This document shows positions 61,367 to 64,000 of a stretch of 64,000 nucleotides of DNA, in pieces. Position 1 is the stretch's first letter. Each line of letters opens with the position of its first letter. Position numbers and translations under genes: made by a program. The stretch lies in contig JAHZHN010000004.1 of assembly GCA_019420275.1 (NCBI GenBank), positions 124,001-188,000 on the forward strand, in the 5' to 3' direction. The notes below the pieces were generated by a model. The model did no database searches, had not been told where the DNA came from, and saw nothing but the letters and a program-made list of their open reading frames with translations. Source of the stretch: Clostridiales bacterium (GTDB lineage: Bacteria; Bacillota; Clostridia; Lachnospirales; Lachnospiraceae).

Positions 61367-64000
61367 TTGAACAGGTATTATATAGAAGAACTCTGCAGGG
61401 ATATTCAGAGTTCAATTCCAAAGGATTAACGAAGGAACAGGCACATAATGTTAATGTGGTTATGAATACAGCCATAACAAAAATGAAAGATCTGGGATCC
61501 GGTGCTGATTCTCCGTTTATGATATATCCTTTTCCGGAAATGCAGAAGGTGTGCATCGCTATATTCCAGAGAGAGTTTTCAAAAGGACGAGGAAATTCTG
61601 TGAATCATGCAATCTTAATTCCCTGGGATGAATATCAGGAATTGAAAAAAAATCCGGAGAATATCTGGGGATTTACTTATAAAAATTTCCTTTCCAAAAA
61701 AGAAAATCATCGTGGGGAAATGATATCATTAAAGCATTTGGATACAGTGGAAAATCCAGAGTTAAATAAGGAAGTCATATTTCAAGAATATCATTTAAAT
61801 AATCCGGGATTTTTAAAATTTTTAACAGCCATATATACTTCTTTGGGGAAAAACAAAAAATATACTTGCGGGATTGAGGTTGATAACGCAAAAGATTTCA
61901 ATAAAGTGATGAGGCATTTTGGGTATCTGATTATGAGTATGCTGCCGCTTGAATTGAGAGATCAAATTTCTTTTTGCAGCAGGAGTGTGCCAGATACTAT
62001 GAAGATCACTGTGCAGGTGATTTCAGAAGACAGTTTGAGTCAGCCGGATGTAGTTTATAATTTGAATTCTGAAGAATGTAAAGTTCATAGCAAATATGTG
62101 GAGATAACAGACTTTTATTTAAATGACTTGATGAATATGACAGATTCTTCACTGAAAAGTTATTTTTCAATTCTGGATGAATTTAAAAATAATCTAAAAT
62201 TATCCGAAAATAGTGAAGCGCAATATGTTGTTACCAAATTGCTTAAGTTATCGCAAAAACCAGAATTGTTTCAATCAGAAACAGCAGAGAACCAGCTTGC
62301 ATTTATTAATGATGTATTTTCACTTTCAACAGAAGAAACGGATATTATTAATCCGATTGTCGTTACATTATTGCCATATGTAGACCCACAGCGTCATATG
62401 GAAGTATTTCAGATTAATTTTGGATTATATCGAAAATTAGATCTTGAAAAAGAGATGGATAAAAAAATTTTGCCGCAGATAGAATATAATTTGCTGCAAA
62501 ATTACAGGAATTCTACGCCGGAAGAAAAAATAGAACTTTACCAATCTGTATTTAATACAGATGATTCCCACATTTCTCTTTATCATTTGATGATTGAATT
62601 TATGGATGTAAATGACATTCAGATTGACAAACAATTAGCAGAAATATATGTTTCTTTATATGAAAAATTGTACGATACAGAATGGAGAGAGAAGCTTTAC
62701 TGGAAGATCGAGAATATTTTCAGGAATGGCGATATTTCAGATAAAGATAAAATATGGGAAAGATTATATAAAGGAATAAATAAAACAGCCAGCACATGTT
62801 TTATGTATAATATTTTGAAAGAAAAAGATGAGCCTTTTCAAAAATCTGTTTTTTATATGCTTGTTGCGCTTTTTCAAGAAACATCAAATTTGAAAATAAA
62901 AGAGCGTTATTATTCACGTATTATGGATGTCGTAGAACAGGAAGATGATCAGTATCGTTTAAAGATTTTGAGACAATATAAGGATGCTTCTAAAGAATTA
63001 GAAAACACCTTGTGGATTGATACTTATAATTCAATAAAGGATTATCGTAATGTAATTGAAGATCCGGTTATTATGCAGTATCTGAATGAAAGATTTTGTG
63101 ATGGCTCACATTCGAAAGTGTGTGATTTATATTTAGATTATATCGAATTTTTACCAGTAAAGGATTTGGAAGATATTATTCATGATATTGCACAGAAGTC
63201 TGTAAGAAGAGAACGTGAAATAAAACTGCTGAGCGCGGTGATTTCTGCATTGGTTAAAAAGAAACAAAAGGTTTCACTTGAGGCATTAAAAGGATTGATT
63301 TCTTCAGCAGGAAATGATAACGGAAACGAATTGGGGGCCTATATCCGTGAGTTATATTTGTCAGATGATACAGAGAATAGTCTGGAAATATATAGTTATC
63401 TGGAAAAAGAGTGTCCTCAGATTTATAATAATCTGAATTTGCAGAAGGAAAATCTTGCTTCTTTTGATTCCTATTGTGCAGCAAACTTGAATCGAAATAT
63501 ATTGAATGACAGACAACGACTTTATCAAAGATTAAAATATCTTGAACAGCTTAAATATAATCAAAAATCTTATGATAAAATCTTCTCGTTATATCGAAGT
63601 TATATTAAGAAAGAATTTGTAAAGATTAAAACAGATTATGACAGATATTTGAAATGCAGAGATATTTTGAATCAATTATCAGCAATTGATGCGACTCAGT
63701 TTGGGGCGAGTTATATGGCTGCGTTGGAAGATAAAGTACGGGAATGTTTTTGGAAGGATTCCAATGAATCAACTTTTACCTATAAATATTGTGATATTTA
63801 TACAAGAAATAGTGATGTGTTCTCAGTTAAATATGCAAATCATGAGAATCATATACTGGCAGAAAATATAAAAGGATTGATCAATGGAAGATATGTTGAC
63901 TGGGATAAAGTATATAAAATGCTGTTGTCAAAAGAATATATTCCAAAGGATAATCTGCGTATTCATATATCGAAAGATTTTATAACGCAATATCGCAACA
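61363..64000 (+). CDS. GTPase-associated protein 1 (GAP1)-like protein, cut by the window end
   Basis: At least 879 codons are open to the last base without a stop. The start MIEQVLYRRTLQGYSEFNSK resembles the N-terminal domain of GTPase-associated protein 1 (GAP1-N: EQxxYGR...GYxLL), and LGSGADSPFMIYPF and HAILIPWDEYQE follow. The remainder is long and helical. Such proteins always accompany this GTPase class and are thought to regulate it. ATG 61363 overlaps the GTPase stop (ATGA). The C-terminal end is outside the window. Confidence 0.72.
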   Translation, partial: MIEQVLYRRTLQGYSEFNSKGLTKEQAHNVNVVMNTAITKMKDLGSGADSPFMIYPFPEMQKVCIAIFQREFSKGRGNSVNHAILIPWDEYQELKKNPENIWGFTYKNFLSKKENHRGEMISLKHLDTVENPELNKEVIFQEYHLNNPGFLKFLTAIYTSLGKNKKYTCGIEVDNAKDFNKVMRHFGYLIMSMLPLELRDQISFCSRSVPDTMKITVQVISEDSLSQPDVVYNLNSEECKVHSKYVEITDFYLNDLMNMTDSSLKSYFSILDEFKNNLKLSENSEAQYVVTKLLKLSQKPELFQSETAENQLAFINDVFSLSTEETDIINPIVVTLLPYVDPQRHMEVFQINFGLYRKLDLEKEMDKKILPQIEYNLLQNYRNSTPEEKIELYQSVFNTDDSHISLYHLMIEFMDVNDIQIDKQLAEIYVSLYEKLYDTEWREKLYWKIENIFRNGDISDKDKIWERLYKGINKTASTCFMYNILKEKDEPFQKSVFYMLVALFQETSNLKIKERYYSRIMDVVEQEDDQYRLKILRQYKDASKELENTLWIDTYNSIKDYRNVIEDPVIMQYLNERFCDGSHSKVCDLYLDYIEFLPVKDLEDIIHDIAQKSVRREREIKLLSAVISALVKKKQKVSLEALKGLISSAGNDNGNELGAYIRELYLSDDTENSLEIYSYLEKECPQIYNNLNLQKENLASFDSYCAANLNRNILNDRQRLYQRLKYLEQLKYNQKSYDKIFSLYRSYIKKEFVKIKTDYDRYLKCRDILNQLSAIDATQFGASYMAALEDKVRECFWKDSNESTFTYKYCDIYTRNSDVFSVKYANHENHILAENIKGLINGRYVDWDKVYKMLLSKEYIPKDNLRIHISKDFITQYRN

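Noticed and set aside
1..64000. CRISPR arrays, tRNA and rRNA genes
   Set aside because: No regularly spaced repeat arrays, cloverleaf-like runs with conserved TTC arms, or rRNA-like conserved blocks were seen by eye. A tRNA scan was not possible.

Overview
The window looks like a chromosome segment of a spore-forming, low-GC Firmicute, most likely a gut Lachnospiraceae (Dorea, Blautia or Mediterraneibacter-like). Both dipicolinate synthase subunits (spore core) are present. The Leloir galactose genes, the L25/Ctc protein and the DinR-type SOS boxes are also of Firmicutes type. The genus is an inference. No rRNA, tRNA or CRISPR array was seen.

Layout. (1) 0.2-3.1 kb: a NifX-FKBP fusion, a histidine phosphatase and a MATE exporter. 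(2) 3.1-26.2 kb: an accessory island. It begins with resistance-type genes: TetR with a heavy-metal P-type ATPase, PadR with a MATE exporter (three palindromic operators between them), a YczE-like membrane protein and a flavodoxin-like reductase. A Doc/Phd toxin-antitoxin pair, a small HTH protein and a McrBC type IV restriction locus with decayed neighbours follow. Then come wrecked Tn916-type integrase genes, a retron (msr-msd plus an RT-TOPRIM fusion) and a HEPN-domain gene. Copies of the first bases of the low-molecular-weight phosphatase gene occur at about 3.1, 20.9 and 23.1 kb, and the intact gene starts at 26,169. This pattern suggests repeated integration at one target gene, leaving defence cargo behind. 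(3) 26.2-44.4 kb: core genes. These are a phosphatase, a probably SOS-controlled radical-SAM repair pair, galR with galK-(galM)-galT-galE, a zinc-ribbon membrane protein, L25, nitroreductases, dpaAB, asnB and a UvrD/PcrA helicase with a perfect SOS box.

(4) 44.7-64.0 kb and beyond: a large, little-characterised multi-gene system. It has a LytTR/GHKL two-component pair, a degenerate membrane kinase-like protein and a zinc/CFI-box protein. These are followed by a VirD4-like ATPase with a P-loop-less partner, two tiny membrane proteins, a secreted-type VWA protein, a giant tubulin-like protein, two unknown proteins, a zinc-ribbon P-loop GTPase and a GAP1-like protein cut by the window end. Four-base overlaps and short spacing support one operon for most of it. 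Three covarying hairpin repeats punctuate its 5' part. I infer an envelope-linked, NTP-driven signalling or conflict machine. This is the best candidate for an exciting system here.

Several genes (galM, the gene after mcrC, the small ORF between mcrB and mcrC) are broken by single-base shifts, some in homopolymers, so true decay and sequencing error both remain possible.
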